DNA of 60,856 nt. It comes from Roseovarius nitratireducens (GTDB taxonomy: Bacteria; Pseudomonadota; Alphaproteobacteria; Rhodobacterales; Rhodobacteraceae). The notes under the pieces were generated by a model. It made no database searches and was not told the DNA's origin. It saw nothing but the letters and a program-made list of their open reading frames with translations. The translations under genes were made by a program, and so were the position numbers. The stretch's first letter is position 1, and each line of letters starts with the position of its first letter. Positions 16,870 through 25,775 of this stretch are shown in pieces. Location: the NCBI RefSeq assembly GCF_002925845.1, contig NZ_PDNI01000037.1, positions 1 to 60,856 of the forward strand. Direction: 5' to 3'.

Positions 16870-17335
16870 TCACCGCGGGTCCACCTGCTATCTTCGCCGC
16901 TGCGTGTCGAAGCGCTACGCATCGGTCGAGGACCGGGAAATCGTCTAACTTTCTCTCAAGACCGACAGCCTGACCGAGGCCCGCCGCTAGGAAGAAGAGG
17001 TCTGGAACAACCTGGTGGCGCAATGGGAAGCCTTGCTCCGTGGTGACACCGACCTCGCGCGGGAGCGATATGCTGCGGTGCGCGATCTGGCGCAGGCCCG
17101 GGGCTACGAGTTTCTGCCCGCCAAGAAGGTTGCCGAACTGCCCCTCGCCGAGATCATGGAGCGGTTTGAGGCGTCCCTGAACGCGCATGGCAATATCGAC
17201 GACCGCAAGGGACGCGCCTTTCTCGGCGCCGTCAAGGAACCCGGGACCGCCAACAAGGAGATCAAGCTGTTCGGGACCGTGCTGCGCCGGGTGAACAAGA
17301 TGCGCACGCTCGGCCTGGATCTGCCTCTGGGTATA
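16870..17335 (+). pseudogene. Decayed tyrosine recombinase (DUF6538-type integrase)
   Basis: In one frame the sequence reads HHRGSTCYLRRCVSKRYASV, then stop codons at 16946-16948 and 16988-16990, then VWNNLVAQWEALLRGDTDLA. The order matches the N-terminal domain of integrases that begin with HRRGSTWYLRRRVP. The end ANKEIKLFGTVLRRVNKMR and LGLDLPLG matches the later SAM-like core-binding region, so an internal piece is also missing. The catalytic domain (R-H-R-Y) is absent; sequence after about 17335 is unrelated. It lies directly after tRNA-Glu, the usual site for such an element, so this is the relic of a lost island. Confidence 0.75.
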
Positions 17336-17648
17336 GCCGTAAGTCTAACGCACGATGACGCGTACCCATGCGCCAAGGGCTTACAGAGCCCGAGAATCGC
17401 CCGCAGAGTGCGCTTGGCGGGCTTTCCGCCCAAAACGCCCCCACGAAATGCACCGGCGCGCACCTGCGACGGAATTTGCATGCCGCACACCCGAAAGCAG
17501 CTGTCGACCCCGCGCCCTGCCTTCCTGTCCCAGCCTGTCACGTCGAGTAAAACCCGGCAAACCTTCACTGCGGAGATGGAAGATTGGTGATCGAGCCGCA
17601 CAGGAAACGTCAGCGACCCGCTTCTACAGCGCTCGTGCCACCGCGCTT
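17336..17648. other. Intergenic remainder after the integrase relic
   Basis: The open frame continues from the integrase relic to 17590, but its translation resembles no protein I know and is rich in Pro/Arg/Thr. I see no clear gene, repeat or copy of the tRNA-Glu 3' end in this stretch. Confidence 0.5.
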
Positions 17649-20600
17649 TCACGTCCCCTGTGATCGGTGGCGCGGTCTGAGATCATCCAGGATGGCGTAG
17701 AAGGCGGGCAGGACCAGCAGCACCAGCACGGTCGCGCTGAAAAGGCCGAATACTACCGAGATCACCAGTGGCTTGACCGTCTGCGCCTGCGTGCTGGTTT
17801 CCAGCAGCAGCGGCGCGAGCCCCATGAGCGTGGTCGAGACCGACACCACGATGGGCCGAAAGCGGTCGCGGCTGGCCAGCCCGGCGGCCTCGGTCGCCGG
17901 GGCTCCCTCGCCCATGCGGCGCTTGATCACCTGCACCAACAGAATGGCGTTGTTGACCACGATCCCGGCCAGCGACGCCGCCCCCATGATCGACGGCATC
18001 GAGATGTTGTAGCCCATCAGCATGTGGCCCAGAACCACGCCCACGAGCGCGAGCGGGATTGTCAGCATGACGATGACCGGCTCGACATAACTGCGGAACT
18101 GGAAGGACAGAACCACGTAGATGCCCACCAGCCCGATCAGGAAACCGCGTAGAATCGAACCCATGGTCTGGGCGGAATTGGCGTTCTGACCCTCGATGGT
18201 AACAGAGACACCGGGGAAATTGCCGGTCAGCTCGGGCAGGAACCCGGCGGTCACGTCGCTCACGATGGCGTCGGCATTGCCGATGCGCCCGTCCACATCC
18301 GCGGCGACCGTCACGGTCCGCCTGCCATCGACATGGGCGATGCTGCCCCAGCCGCGCGCCGCCTCGATCCGGGCCACGGTGGCAAGCGGCGTGCGTGAGC
18401 CGTCGGGCAGGCGGATCTCGAAGGCGGTCAAGTCCTCAAGCGTGCTGCGGTCGCGCAGCGCCTGTTCGATCTCGATCTCATGCGCGATGTCGCCGTCCTG
18501 GACGGTCATGACGATCCGGCCCAGAAACGCCGCACCGACTTGGTCGGCGATGTCGCGCCCAGTTAGCCCCAGGCCGGTGGCCCCTTCGGCCAGTGTCAGC
18601 CGCAACTCGGGGCGTCCGGGACGCAGGTTGTGCATGGCGTTGTAGACACCGGCATAGGTCTCAAGCTCGGCCACCAGCCGGTTTCCTGCCTGTTCGAGCG
18701 CCGAAAGGTCCGGCCCCGAGAGCCGGATTTCGACGGCGCGGCCCTGCGGGCCGATGCCCGGCTCGGTCAGGGTGATCGCGATCGCGCCGGGCACTGCGCC
18801 GATTTCCGCGCGCCAGGCGGCGATCAACTCGTCGAGGGTGGTCACGCGACGCTCGGCTCCCAGCAGGTCGGCGGATATGGTGGCGACATGCGGACCGGCC
18901 TCGCCTGCGGTAACGTTCCTGTTGAAGATGGTTTGCACGGTCTGCACCAGCGCTGCGCCGTCGGGCTGCAGCGGGGCGAGATGCTGGTTGACCCGCGCCA
19001 GAGCCGCCATGACGTGGTCCGCGATCTCTTCGGTTCTTTGAAGCGGTGTGCCCTGCGGCATCAGGATGCGGGCCTCAAGCACGTCGCCGTCAATATCGGG
19101 CAGCGCTTCGCGCTGGACATGCCCGCCGCGCAGCAGCCCGATCGTCACGATCATCGCGGCAAGCGTCAGGCCGGTCACGAGATAGCGCCACGTCACCGCC
19201 CCGTCGACGAGCGCGCCAAGCCCCCGGTCGCGCACCCGCCCGAAGCCGCGCTCGAACCCCGCGCGCAACCGCGATGGCGGGGTGTCGGTCGATTTCAGCC
19301 CGTGCGAGAGGTGATGCGGCAGGACCCAGAAGGCCTCGATCAGGCTCGCGGCGAGGGCAGCGATAAGGACCACGGGCAGCACCTCGAGCACGGCTCCGAG
19401 GTCTCCGGACAGGAATGACAGCGGCGCGAAGATCGCCACGGTCGTCGCGAAGGACGACAGCACCCCCGGCAGGACACGTTTCGTGCCCGCGATGGCAGCC
19501 TCGATCCGCGAGGCTCCCTTCGCGGACTCGTCCGAGATGGCATCCGAGATCACGATGGAATCGTCCATCACGATCCCGATGGCCATAAGCAGCGCCACAA
19601 GCGTGATCATGTTGAGCGAAAGCCCCGTCAGGGCCATCACGACAAAGGCCCCCAGAAAGGCGACCGGCAGCCCGAGCGCCGCCCAGATCGCGTAGCCGGG
19701 GCGAAAGAACAGGCTCATCACGCCCACAACGAGGATCAGGCCGATCACCCCGTTCTGAACCAGCATCACCAGACGGTCACGCACGATGCTGGTCATATCC
19801 TGCACAACCTCGATCCGGATCGTCGGTGGCAGGTGGTCGCGTTCTCCAGCAACAACCGCCTGCACCGCGTCAAAGACCCGCAAGGCATCCGCGCCGAGCG
19901 ACTTCTCGACCTGCAGGAACACGGCGCGCTGCCCGTCGAGAAAGGCGCGCTCTTCCTCGGGGCTGTAGGTTTCCTCGATCGAGGCGATCTGGCCGAGGGT
20001 CAGTTCGGCCCCGTTGGGCCGCGACAGGACCACGATGCGCGCCAGCGCCTCGGGGCTGCGGCGTTCTTCAGCAAGTCTCAGGGCAATGTCCTGTGCGCCG
20101 GTTTCAAGACTGCCCAATGGGCGGTCGAGGCTTTGCGCGCTGATCCGGTCGGCGAGCTCGGATACGGTCAGCCCGTGCTGCAGCAGCACGGCGCGGGCCA
20201 CCGTGATCCGGTATTGACGCTCGCCAAAACCGGTCATCGTTACCTCTGCCACGTCAGGCAGGGCGCCGAGCCGGTCCTGCAGGTCTGCAGCATAGAGTTC
20301 GAGCTGCGCGGGCGGCATGTCTCCGGCCACGGCAACCGAGGCCACCGCGTCGGAGCGGTGCAATTGCCGCACTGTGGCCGGATCGGCCTCGGCCGGGAAA
20401 TCGTCAACGGCGGAAATCTCTGTGCGCAGATCGGTGACGAAACGACCCGCGTCTCCGATCGGTGCCATGGTGGCCACGGCGCGCGCCACGTTTTCCTGCG
20501 CGGTGCAGGTCAGCTCTTGCAGGTGTTCAACAGCGTCCACCGCGTCCCATATCCGGCGGCAGATCGCGTCTTCCACCTCGCTGGCCGTGGCCCCGCGATA

Positions 20601-20744
20601 GACCACGGAAATCTCGGCCTCGGTATCGCGGAAATCGGGAAAGGTCTCGCGCTTGAGGGTCGGGGCGGCCATGATCCCCGCCGCCGCGATCAGCACCAGA
20701 AGGAGATTGGCTGCGGTCGGATGGCGGACGAACCAGGCGATCAT
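17649..20744 (-). CDS. RND family efflux transporter permease
   Basis: A 1031-residue inner-membrane pump of the HAE-1/AcrB-like family, driven by the proton gradient. TM1 is at residues 9-28, two large periplasmic loops follow, and the two halves are internally homologous. TM4 carries the proton-relay aspartates (GIVMDDSIVISDA, about residue 400). It overlaps the adaptor gene by 4 bp (the adaptor stop and this ATG), so the pair is one operon. No outer-membrane partner gene is adjacent; a TolC homologue elsewhere is expected. The substrate is unknown. Confidence 0.92.
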   Translation of the reverse strand: MIAWFVRHPTAANLLLVLIAAAGIMAAPTLKRETFPDFRDTEAEISVVYRGATASEVEDAICRRIWDAVDAVEHLQELTCTAQENVARAVATMAPIGDAGRFVTDLRTEISAVDDFPAEADPATVRQLHRSDAVASVAVAGDMPPAQLELYAADLQDRLGALPDVAEVTMTGFGERQYRITVARAVLLQHGLTVSELADRISAQSLDRPLGSLETGAQDIALRLAEERRSPEALARIVVLSRPNGAELTLGQIASIEETYSPEEERAFLDGQRAVFLQVEKSLGADALRVFDAVQAVVAGERDHLPPTIRIEVVQDMTSIVRDRLVMLVQNGVIGLILVVGVMSLFFRPGYAIWAALGLPVAFLGAFVVMALTGLSLNMITLVALLMAIGIVMDDSIVISDAISDESAKGASRIEAAIAGTKRVLPGVLSSFATTVAIFAPLSFLSGDLGAVLEVLPVVLIAALAASLIEAFWVLPHHLSHGLKSTDTPPSRLRAGFERGFGRVRDRGLGALVDGAVTWRYLVTGLTLAAMIVTIGLLRGGHVQREALPDIDGDVLEARILMPQGTPLQRTEEIADHVMAALARVNQHLAPLQPDGAALVQTVQTIFNRNVTAGEAGPHVATISADLLGAERRVTTLDELIAAWRAEIGAVPGAIAITLTEPGIGPQGRAVEIRLSGPDLSALEQAGNRLVAELETYAGVYNAMHNLRPGRPELRLTLAEGATGLGLTGRDIADQVGAAFLGRIVMTVQDGDIAHEIEIEQALRDRSTLEDLTAFEIRLPDGSRTPLATVARIEAARGWGSIAHVDGRRTVTVAADVDGRIGNADAIVSDVTAGFLPELTGNFPGVSVTIEGQNANSAQTMGSILRGFLIGLVGIYVVLSFQFRSYVEPVIVMLTIPLALVGVVLGHMLMGYNISMPSIMGAASLAGIVVNNAILLVQVIKRRMGEGAPATEAAGLASRDRFRPIVVSVSTTLMGLAPLLLETSTQAQTVKPLVISVVFGLFSATVLVLLVLPAFYAILDDLRPRHRSQGT

Positions 20745-22090
20745 TCGGCTGGCTCCGCCGCGCGCACGCGCAGTCCCGGCAGCGCGGGCACAATATCGTC
20801 GAGGATGACTTCGTCACCGGCGTCGAGTCCTTCGGAGATCACGCTCTCGCCCGCCTGTGTCCAGGCCACGATCACGTCGCGCATCTCAAGCCGTCCCTCC
20901 GCGTCGCGCAGATAGACAGTATCGCCACCATGCACCGCCTGCGCCGGCAGGACGATCATCGGCGCGCCCTCCGGCCCGGTCAACGTCACCTCGACATACA
21001 TGTTGGGGACCAGCGGAAGGCGCGCAGGCGGGTTCGCACCATCGTATGGCGCGTCCACTGCGATCACGGCGGGCACCGAGCGGGCCTGCGGGTCGAGGCC
21101 GTTCTCGACACGGATGAGCCGCCCGCGCCAGACCTGGTCTGGATCAGAGACGAGCCGCACCTCGGCGGTGATCCGGTCGAGTATCGCGTCGCGTTCGCGC
21201 GCGCCGAAGCGCACGCCATCGGTCGCGGCGGCCCCCATGAGGCGCGGAAAGCTGTCGAGCGACATCTGCGCCACGATCTCCGCCTGCGCGACGCCATCGG
21301 CGGTGATCAGTGGCAGGCCGGCGGTCACGAACTGGTGCTGCTCGACATGCACATCGCCCACCCGCAGGTCGAAGGGGGTCTCGATCCGGGTCATGCGCAG
21401 ATCCCGTTCGGCGCGGGCCCGGGATGCGCGGGCGCGTGCGATCTGCGCGTCGAGGCGCGCGCGGCGCACCGGGATCAGTGCCAAGGTGTTCTCAAGCTCC
21501 TGCACCGTGCGGCGCAGCGCCAGCGTGGCGCGTGTCTGCTCGTCCAGCCGTGCCTGCGGGACCGTGCCCTGTTCAGCCAGTGTCTGCACGCGCGCCAGAT
21601 CGGATTCGGCGAGCGCGAGGCGGTCCTGCTCGATCCCGAGGATCAGGCGGGTGTTCTCGGCCTCCTGCGCGATCTGCCGCCCTTCGGCCTCCAGCGCCGT
21701 CAGGTCCGCGTGCACCTCCGTCAGGGTCGTCTCGTAACGGGTCGGGTCGATCTCGAGCACGCGGGTACCCTCGGGTATCATGTTGCCGCTCTCAAGCTCG
21801 GGATGGCGATAGGTCACCGCGCCCGCGACCTCGGCCACCGCCTGCCAGCTTTGCGCCGCGTGCACGGTGCCATAGCCGCGCACCACGGGGGCAATTGGTC
21901 TGGCTTCGGCGCGGACCGTGCGAGCCACGGCCTCTCGCTCCCGCTGGTCGGTCTGCGCGGGCGGCGCGGCTGTCGAGACAAGCCAAACCGCGGCTGCGAT
22001 CCCGATGGCAAGAGGGGGAAGAAGCCGCACCATGCGCCAGAACCTCATGAACTTTCGCCTTTTTCGTTGTTCCGCCGTTGCCTGAGTCAT
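20741..22090 (-). CDS. RND efflux periplasmic adaptor (membrane fusion protein)
   Basis: A 449-residue HlyD/AcrA-type adaptor. It has an N-terminal membrane anchor (about residues 20-41), a lipoyl-like half motif, and a long alpha-helical hairpin rich in Arg/Glu/Leu (about 110-230, RLALAESDLARVQTLAEQG). The second lipoyl half and a beta-barrel domain follow, ending in a membrane-proximal domain with DGANPPARLPLVPNMYVEV. It is the first gene of the two-gene pump operon; 380 bp of non-coding sequence separate it from the divergent DUF2478 gene. Confidence 0.9.
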   Translation of the reverse strand: MTQATAEQRKRRKFMRFWRMVRLLPPLAIGIAAAVWLVSTAAPPAQTDQREREAVARTVRAEARPIAPVVRGYGTVHAAQSWQAVAEVAGAVTYRHPELESGNMIPEGTRVLEIDPTRYETTLTEVHADLTALEAEGRQIAQEAENTRLILGIEQDRLALAESDLARVQTLAEQGTVPQARLDEQTRATLALRRTVQELENTLALIPVRRARLDAQIARARASRARAERDLRMTRIETPFDLRVGDVHVEQHQFVTAGLPLITADGVAQAEIVAQMSLDSFPRLMGAAATDGVRFGARERDAILDRITAEVRLVSDPDQVWRGRLIRVENGLDPQARSVPAVIAVDAPYDGANPPARLPLVPNMYVEVTLTGPEGAPMIVLPAQAVHGGDTVYLRDAEGRLEMRDVIVAWTQAGESVISEGLDAGDEVILDDIVPALPGLRVRAAEPAE

Positions 22091-22398
22091 GGCGCGGCCA
22101 TGGTAATAAGATGCTCGCGTGGACGCGCGACCATCGGAGCTTACAGAGGGCTAATCCATTTGTCTTTGCGACACCATAGTTGCAGCTACTCTGTATCGGC
22201 ATTTGAATTACGAATTTGACAACGGTCAAGGACCGAACCATTCCTGACGCTTTTACTGATCCTAGTTGCCAAACGACCCGGACGTGGCAGGAGCAATGAG
22301 GCGCGGGGTCGCGAAGCAGATTTGCCGAGGGTGATACGCATTGCGTCCGCCTGGTCTGCAACTCGGATGTCAATTCGTGCAGGATGGAGGAAACGACG
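22091..22398. other. Divergent intergenic region between the pump and the DUF2478 gene
   Basis: About 310 bp of medium-GC sequence with no convincing gene. It must carry the pump promoter. I found no clear operator palindrome. Confidence 0.4.
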
Positions 22399-22461
22399 AT
22401 GAGGATCGAGATCATGACAGGTGAGACTTGGTCATCGTGCGCAGATGTCTCTCCAAAATGA
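22399..22461 (+). CDS. Possible 20-residue leader peptide before the DUF2478 gene
   Basis: ATG preceded by GGATGGAGGAAACGACG, a strong ribosome-binding site, opens a 20-codon frame (MRIEIMTGETWSSCADVSPK) that stops 10 bp before the DUF2478 start. The stop overlaps the TGAGGTG that would serve as the ribosome-binding site of the next gene, so translational coupling is possible. It could equally be the remnant of a longer gene. No database check was possible. Confidence 0.3.
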   Translation: MRIEIMTGETWSSCADVSPK

Positions 22462-22471
22462 GGTGCAAACG

Positions 22472-23005
22472 ATGAGGCTTGCTTGCGTGAGTGCGGAGGG
22501 GCGCGATGCCACGGATCACTTGTTGGCGGCGATCGTGGAGCGTTTGGGCAGTGAAGGGTTCCGGCTTGCCGGTGCGTTGCGCGCGGTTGGGCCGGGGGCC
22601 GGGGCGGGCCATTGCAACAGCGCGTTGCGGCTTTTGCCGGATGGTCCCGTCATCGACATCACGCAGAACCTGGGCACGGGATCAGCGGCGTGCCGGATGG
22701 ATACCGGTGCGCTGGAGACGGCGGTGGCGGTCGCCACCGAGCAGCTGATGATGCAAGGGGCCGATCTCGTGGTGCTCAACAAGTTTGGACTCAGCGAGGC
22801 GGAGGGGCGTGGATTCCGGACGATGATCGCCGAGGCGCTCGGGCGCGACCTGCCGGTTCTGCTCGGCGTGTCCGATGTGCACCGGGAGGCCTTTAACCGG
22901 TTTGCGGGCGGCATGGCCGTCGCGCTGCCGGCGGACGAGGACGCTGTTCTCGCGTGGTGCCTTGGGGCGGTACCGAAGGCGGGCGGGACTAGCCATGTGG
23001 TGTGA
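22472..23005 (+). CDS. DUF2478 family protein, 3' end at an IS-like motif
   Basis: A protein of 177 residues. The sequence resembles the DUF2478 family: a start RLACVSAEGRDATDHLLAAI, a central GAGHCNSALRLLPDG, and ADLVVLNKFGLSEAEGRGFR like a nucleotide-binding Walker B segment. As I recall it, the family often lies beside molybdate transport genes; none are here. I chose the ATG at 22472, preceded by AATGAGGTG. Its stop codon is the first three bases of TGACACTGAGACTT, the motif that also ends the gene at 40327, so the last few codons may not be native. Confidence 0.65.
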   Translation: MRLACVSAEGRDATDHLLAAIVERLGSEGFRLAGALRAVGPGAGAGHCNSALRLLPDGPVIDITQNLGTGSAACRMDTGALETAVAVATEQLMMQGADLVVLNKFGLSEAEGRGFRTMIAEALGRDLPVLLGVSDVHREAFNRFAGGMAVALPADEDAVLAWCLGAVPKAGGTSHVV

Positions 23006-23088
23006 CACTGAGACTTCTCATGCCGACCGAGCGGGACCGCATGACGCCGGTCGCAGAGTGGCAAAGTTGGAAAGCAGCATCCGATGAG

Positions 23089-23295
23089 GCTCTGTTGCAC
23101 AAATCCAGTGAGGGATTCATCTTGTGAATCCAGCGTGGTAGCTGGGCTGCATGAGCAGACCCACATCCCCGACCCACAAGACGAGGATCTGGCCCACCTA
23201 CAATGAAGCGCTCAAGCGCCGTGGCTCGCTGACGATCTGGTTTGATCCTGAGATGAGATCGGATGCCGCGCCGACAGGTAAGCGTGGCCGATAGC
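23089..23295 (+). mobile_element. IS5-family remnant (left end and transposase N-terminus)
   Basis: GGCTCTGTTGCACAAATC at 23090 looks like the terminal repeat of an IS5-group element. From 23151 an ATG opens MSRPTSPTHKTRIWPTYNEA then LKRRGSLTIWFDPEM, and the frame continues AAPTGKRGR before a TAG. This matches the N-terminus of IS5-family transposases. Everything after about residue 47 is lost. A short TGACACTGAGACTT motif at 23003-23016, like an IS21-family end, lies just before it. Confidence 0.65.
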
Positions 23296-23347
23296 AGGCC
23301 CTCTGGGCAACTCCCAGGCGATGGAGCGAAGCATGTCAGGATCCGAG

Positions 23348-23594
23348 CTACCCTTTGCGACTGCCGATCGAGCCATGATCAGATTTCGGCGTTTGAGGCG
23401 GATGCGCGTCAGTCTCTGTTTCGCCTGCGGCGAGCGCGGCAGTCTCGGGCGTCGAGGATCGCGCGAGCGGCTTTGACTGGAAGGCGACCTTGTCCACAGC
23501 AGCCACGGCAGGCGCGATCCGAAGCCTGACAAGGGCAAACAGGAGAAGGAACATGTGTGCTGTTCCGGTCACGGCAAAGAGCGAGGAGGCCCCG
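23348..23594 (-). pseudogene. C-terminal fragment of an MFS transporter
   Basis: Reading the minus strand from the IS3 edge, the last 80 or so codons give SLFAVTGTAHMFLLLFALV, then a short loop and PLARSSTPETAALAAG before a TAG. This resembles the last transmembrane helix and tail of a family of roseobacter MFS carriers. The rest of the gene is missing and the IS3 element begins exactly where the fragment stops, so the gene was broken by insertion or recombination. Confidence 0.5.
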
Positions 23595-23657
23595 TGACCT
23601 GCCACGGGATTTTTCCTCCATTTGGAATTAGAGTCCGACCCACCGAAGGGACGGACC

Positions 23658-23924
23658 ATGAAGCGAACGAGATACAGCGAAGAACAGATCATCGGCATCC
23701 TGGCCGAGCACGAGGCCGGCGCGAAGTGCGCGGACCTGTGCCGCAAGCACGGGATGTCGGAAGGCACCTTTTATGCGTGGAAGGCGAAGTTTGGCGGGAT
23801 GACGGTTTCCGACGCCAAACGGCTGAAGGCGCTCGAGGATGAGAATGCAAAACTGAAGAAGCTTCTGGCCGAGCAGATGCTGGATGTGGCGGCGATGAAG
23901 GAACTGCTCTCAAAAAAATGGTAA
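23658..23924 (+). CDS. IS3 OrfA (transposase helix-turn-helix subunit)
   Basis: An 88-residue protein. The HTH_Tnp_1 fold spans residues 5-50 ([17 protein letters not shown], then [20 protein letters not shown]). A leucine-zipper-like helix follows ([19 protein letters not shown]). It ends in a run of seven A followed by TGG, a classical slippery site for the -1 frameshift that makes the OrfAB transposase. The ATG at 23658 is preferred over an in-frame ATG 36 bp earlier. Confidence 0.88.
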   Translation: MKRTRYSEEQIIGILAEHEAGAKCADLCRKHGMSEGTFYAWKAKFGGMTVSDAKRLKALEDENAKLKKLLAEQMLDVAAMKELLSKKW

Positions 23925-24847
23925 GGCCCGCCGTGAAGCGCGAAGCCGTTGCGCATCTGCAGGCCAAGCTGGGTCTGTCGGAGCGGCGGGCCTGCCGCCT
24001 TGTCGGGGCGGATCGCAAGATGATCCGCTACCGGTCCAAACGACCGCCCGAGACGGAGCTGCGCCAACGGCTGCGGGATCTGGCGAATGAACGCCGCCGG
24101 TTTGGCTATCGGCGTCTGTTCGTGCTGTTGCGCCGCGATGGCGAACCGTCAGGGATCAACCGCATCTATCGGCTGTATCGAGAAGAAGGGCTCACGGTGC
24201 GCAAACGCCGCACCCGGCGCAAAGCCGTGGGAACTCGGGCGCCGATCCTGGTCGAGGCGTGGCCAAATGCGCGATGGTCGCTGGATTTCGTGCATGACCA
24301 GCTCGCCTGTGGCCGACGGTTCCGCATCCTGAACGTGGTCGACGATGTCACCCGGGAATGCATCGCAGCGATCCCGGACACGTCGATCTCCGGGCGCCGT
24401 GTCGCGCGGGAGCTGACGGCCCTGATCGAGCGGCGTGGAAAGCCCGCCATGATTGTCAGCGGCAACGGCACCGAACTGACCAGTAACGCGATCTTAACGT
24501 TTGCCACGGAGCGTAAGCTTGAATGGCATTACATCGCCCCCGGCAAGCCAATGCAGAACGGCTTTGTCGAGAGTTTCAACGGGCGGATGCGCGATGAGCT
24601 TTTGAACGAGACCATGTTCCGGAACATGGCACATGCCCGTGCCGTGATCCGAGACTGGGCAACTGACTTCAACGAAACAGGACCGCATTCGGCGCTTGGC
24701 TATCAGACACCCAAGGCATTCGCCAAACACTTCATCACCGCAACCGACAGCCGCGCTGCGCCATCTGAAAGCTACGCGCGGATGTCCGTTGCTCCACCTG
24801 CGCCAATCGGCGTATCAACCAAAAGGGGTCTGGTTCCGGGTGGATGA
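23918..24847 (+). CDS. IS3 OrfB (DDE integrase domain), catalytic Asp replaced
   Basis: A 309-residue frame overlapping orfA by 7 bp at the A7 slippery run. An HTH_21 segment ([15 protein letters not shown]) precedes the rve integrase core. The first Asp is in [10 protein letters not shown] and the Glu in [16 protein letters not shown]. The second Asp, expected in a V-S-D-N-G motif, is Gly here ([11 protein letters not shown], codon GGC). A DDE enzyme without this residue should not cut DNA. The frame is otherwise intact, so inactivation looks recent. Confidence 0.85.
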   Translation: MVRPAVKREAVAHLQAKLGLSERRACRLVGADRKMIRYRSKRPPETELRQRLRDLANERRRFGYRRLFVLLRRDGEPSGINRIYRLYREEGLTVRKRRTRRKAVGTRAPILVEAWPNARWSLDFVHDQLACGRRFRILNVVDDVTRECIAAIPDTSISGRRVARELTALIERRGKPAMIVSGNGTELTSNAILTFATERKLEWHYIAPGKPMQNGFVESFNGRMRDELLNETMFRNMAHARAVIRDWATDFNETGPHSALGYQTPKAFAKHFITATDSRAAPSESYARMSVAPPAPIGVSTKRGLVPGG

Positions 24848-25019
24848 AAGTTCAGTGGCAGGTCAGTGGCGCTCCCGTGACGAACTTGTCCCATAGTGCT
24901 TCCTTCCATTCCTGCGAGAGGATCACACCATCAAAACGTGGGATTGAACACCTAACCATAGACTGGAATGAAGTTCATGGCAGGCATATACTAAACAGGA
25001 AAAAAGAGAAAGATTATAT

Positions 25020-25673
25020 ATGACCAAACAAAAGCGTGCTGCCACAAAGCGCCCCACGCTCGCGCAGGATCCGCATCGCGTTCGTGACCTCAAGGAGCGC
25101 AACCTTGAAACCGCGATTGGCCGCGAAGTGCGCGCGTTGCGCCAGCAAAAGGGCATGACAGTGGCTGATCTCGCGCAGGTGACCGGCGTATCACTGGGGA
25201 TGCTGTCTAAGATCGAGAATGGTGTCACCTCGCCGTCATTGACCACGCTGCAAATTCTTGCGCATTCGCTTTCTACGCCGCTGACCACCTTTTTCCGCCG
25301 GTTCGAGGAACGTCGCGAGGCGATGCGCGTCAAGGCCGGCGAAGCCGTCGAGATTACCCGGGCTGGGACACGCGCGGGCCACCAATACAACCTTTTGGGC
25401 CATATCGGTGCGAATGCATCCGGCGTCACCGTCGAGCCCTATCTGATCACACTCAGCGAGCGGTCGGACGTCTTTCCCACCTTTCAGCATGATGGACTGG
25501 AATTTCTCTATTTCCTCGAAGGAACTGTCGATTACCGACATGGCGACAAGCTCTACCGGCTGGAACCCGGTGACAGCCTGTTTTTCGATGCGGACACGCC
25601 GCATGGTCCGGAGATCCTGATCGAGCTTCCGGCACGCTATCTGTCGATCATCTGCTACCCGCAAGGAAGTTAG
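25020..25673 (+). CDS. XRE-cupin transcriptional regulator of the NMG locus
   Basis: A 217-residue protein with a Cro/C1-type helix-turn-helix at about residues 28-82 (GREVRALRQQKGMTVADLAQ, then GVSLGMLSKIENG) and a C-terminal cupin sensor domain (about 140-215, TFQHDGLEFLYFLEGTVDY, DADTPHGPE). Such SutR/PuuR-like regulators sense small amines or amino acids. It starts at an ATG after AAAGAGAAAG in an AT-rich leader and ends 102 bp before mgsA on the same strand. A dyad at 25691-25717 in that gap is a candidate operator. Confidence 0.85.
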   Translation: MTKQKRAATKRPTLAQDPHRVRDLKERNLETAIGREVRALRQQKGMTVADLAQVTGVSLGMLSKIENGVTSPSLTTLQILAHSLSTPLTTFFRRFEERREAMRVKAGEAVEITRAGTRAGHQYNLLGHIGANASGVTVEPYLITLSERSDVFPTFQHDGLEFLYFLEGTVDYRHGDKLYRLEPGDSLFFDADTPHGPEILIELPARYLSIICYPQGS

Positions 25674-25690
25674 AGAGAGACTCGCATACA

Positions 25691-25717
25691 CTATAGGGAA
25701 AAATTGTTTCCTGATAG
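25691..25717. promoter_or_regulatory. Candidate XRE operator before mgsA
   Basis: CTAT-AG-GGAAA-AATTG-TTTCC-TG-ATAG: both the inner pair GGAAA/TTTCC and the outer pair CTAT/ATAG share a centre at 25704. It lies in the 102-bp gap between the XRE gene and mgsA and is the only clear dyad there. Confidence 0.45.
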
Positions 25718-25775
25718 TTGAACGTGATTGGTTCTATGCTATGGTCTTTCAGATCATGACAGAGGAGACCGATTC

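Larger units (their letters stand above)
23595..24865 (+). mobile_element. IS3-family insertion sequence (complete ends, probably inactive)
   Basis: The 1271-bp element has terminal inverted repeats TGACCTGCCAC at 23595 and GTGGCAGGTCA ending at 24865. It contains the usual two overlapping frames, orfA and orfB. No target-site duplication is visible: the flanks CCG and GTG differ, so one end may have recombined. The orfB product has lost a catalytic Asp. The minus strand just to its right (24866-24935) reads VILSQEWKEALWDKFVTGAP, perhaps the stump of another broken gene. Confidence 0.85.

Noticed and set aside
17336-17648. Second attachment site (copy of the tRNA-Glu 3' end)
   Set aside because: No match to the T-arm/acceptor sequence of tRNA-Glu was found downstream of the integrase relic.
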